Source: Endomychus coccineus
Taxonomy: Eukaryota > Arthropoda > Insecta > Coleoptera > Endomychidae
Direction: 5' to 3'
DNA length: 64,000 bases
NCBI GenBank assembly: GCA_958510875.1
Contig: OY294067.1
Location: 198,087,401-198,151,400, forward strand
Shown here: piece after piece, positions 63,301-64,000 of the stretch
Numbering within the stretch: position 1 is the stretch's first letter
How the letters are laid out: each line of letters opens with the position of its first letter
The notes under the pieces: generated by a model
Databases searched by the model: none
Seen by the model: only the letters and a program-made list of their open reading frames with translations
Told to the model about the DNA's origin: nothing
Made by a program: the position numbers and the translations under genes

Positions 63301-64000
63301 GATTTCCCCCATAAGACAAAATGGCGTACATACCGTACCTATGCTACTTCAACTATTCCAAATTCTAACTTATCTTTCAACAAACGATCAACATTCAATA
63401 TAGATTGAGTCATATCAATTCAACCAAGAAACAGGAAGAAATACAGTTTAAAATAACAAACAGTAAAGATTCCATATAAGTATGTAGTGAACTGAACTGA
63501 ATGTTGAGTGCCAATTTTATCACAGTGCCCGGTTAACTAGCGCAAATGAAGGGTCAGAGGAAAGAAAAATGATGTATTTAACAGAATTAAATATATAATA
63601 TAATCTATAATATTATTAAATGAATAGAAAGAGGAAGATATATTTGAATTTATATGAAGATAAATTCTGTCCAGCTCTACAAAGGATTAATCAATAATAG
63701 TTCAGTTACATACATAATAAGCAATGATATCAAAATTAAAGAATGACACCAACAAATTGAATACAACCTTAATTATTGTGCCTGCTACTGCACGATATAA
63801 ACTTCAAAATTCAAATCCAAGATGAATGTGATATTCCAATTGAGAGTTCAGGTTCGAAAGTTCAAGATCACCAAGTTCAATCCAAATAGGTGAGTCAGGA
63901 ACGTTTTCCAGACTATCAAGGAAAATCCCAGGTAGTATAATTAGGAAAAATAATAGTGTAATTGAGGAAAGCGAAGGTAATAGATTGAGGCTAAAATCCA
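63301..64000. other. AT-rich DNA at window end, no gene seen
   Basis: Possibly the 5' part of the gypsy element; no domain, LTR or repeat could be identified. Confidence 0.45.

Overview
This window looks like a non-coding stretch of an arthropod (most likely insect) nuclear genome that is crowded with mobile elements. The reasons are AT-rich spacer DNA, decayed retroelements of three classes, GT..AG introns, TATA-box promoters, TA/CA microsatellites, and no cellular host gene that I can recognise. I cannot name the species.

The main content is three Polinton/Maverick (adintovirus-like) elements: virus-like DNA transposons that encode a virion. Element A (3,250-22,785) has 0.6-kb terminal inverted repeats (TIRs). 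It carries a decayed protein-primed DNA polymerase B, an RNase-H-like accessory gene, major and minor capsid genes, a maturation protease, a Mu/pX-like core protein, a phospholipase-A2 protein, a packaging ATPase, a conserved WDD-motif protein, and an integrase with a chromodomain. A PHD-finger non-LTR retrotransposon (about 13,150-17,895) sits inside it. Element B (27,806-57,769 including insertions) has about 3.4-kb TIRs and a deleted set of virion genes on the minus strand. Element C (40,087-53,022) lies inside B, beside the promoter of B's ATPase. It is flanked by a perfect 6-bp target-site duplication (ATTGTG). C keeps intact major capsid, minor capsid, PLA2, core and fibre-like genes, but its ATPase, integrase and WDD-motif gene each carry one visible break. 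B has an intact ATPase and fibre. Neither B nor C has a polymerase: C keeps only the last ~55 codons and B has none.

C also carries an accessory block not seen in the others: an IAP-type RING protein and a signal-peptide/coiled-coil protein, next to an RNase-H-like gene that is shared with A. Fragments of a second, different ATPase lie on both sides of C's virion cassette in inverted orientation, so C looks like a chimera of two Polinton lineages.

All four B/C ends share one terminal module. It starts AGTAGATGTGCT and holds the palindrome GCGCATGCGC exactly 117 nt inside. The TIRs hold tandem tRNA-like units (A box, B box, near-paired acceptor ends). A 20-bp satellite with a CACGTG core fills the gap between C and B's right TIR.

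The rest is as follows. 1-3,249 is repeat-bearing DNA with no gene. 22,786-27,805 holds a 2.9-kb imperfect palindrome, a 254-bp solo LTR with TSD TAAC, and a duplicated piece of B's TIR. 30,891-33,790 holds Penelope-like elements with hammerhead-ribozyme-like motifs, inserted in B's left TIR; the right TIR preserves the empty site. 57,770-64,000 holds two broken Ty3/gypsy pieces, one with gag fused directly to the integrase region. In the intact state the Polinton genes would work together: integrase for entry into the chromosome, PolB for replication, ATPase for packaging, capsid/protease/core/fibre for the particle, and PLA2 presumably for membrane escape. Here every element has lost at least one essential part.
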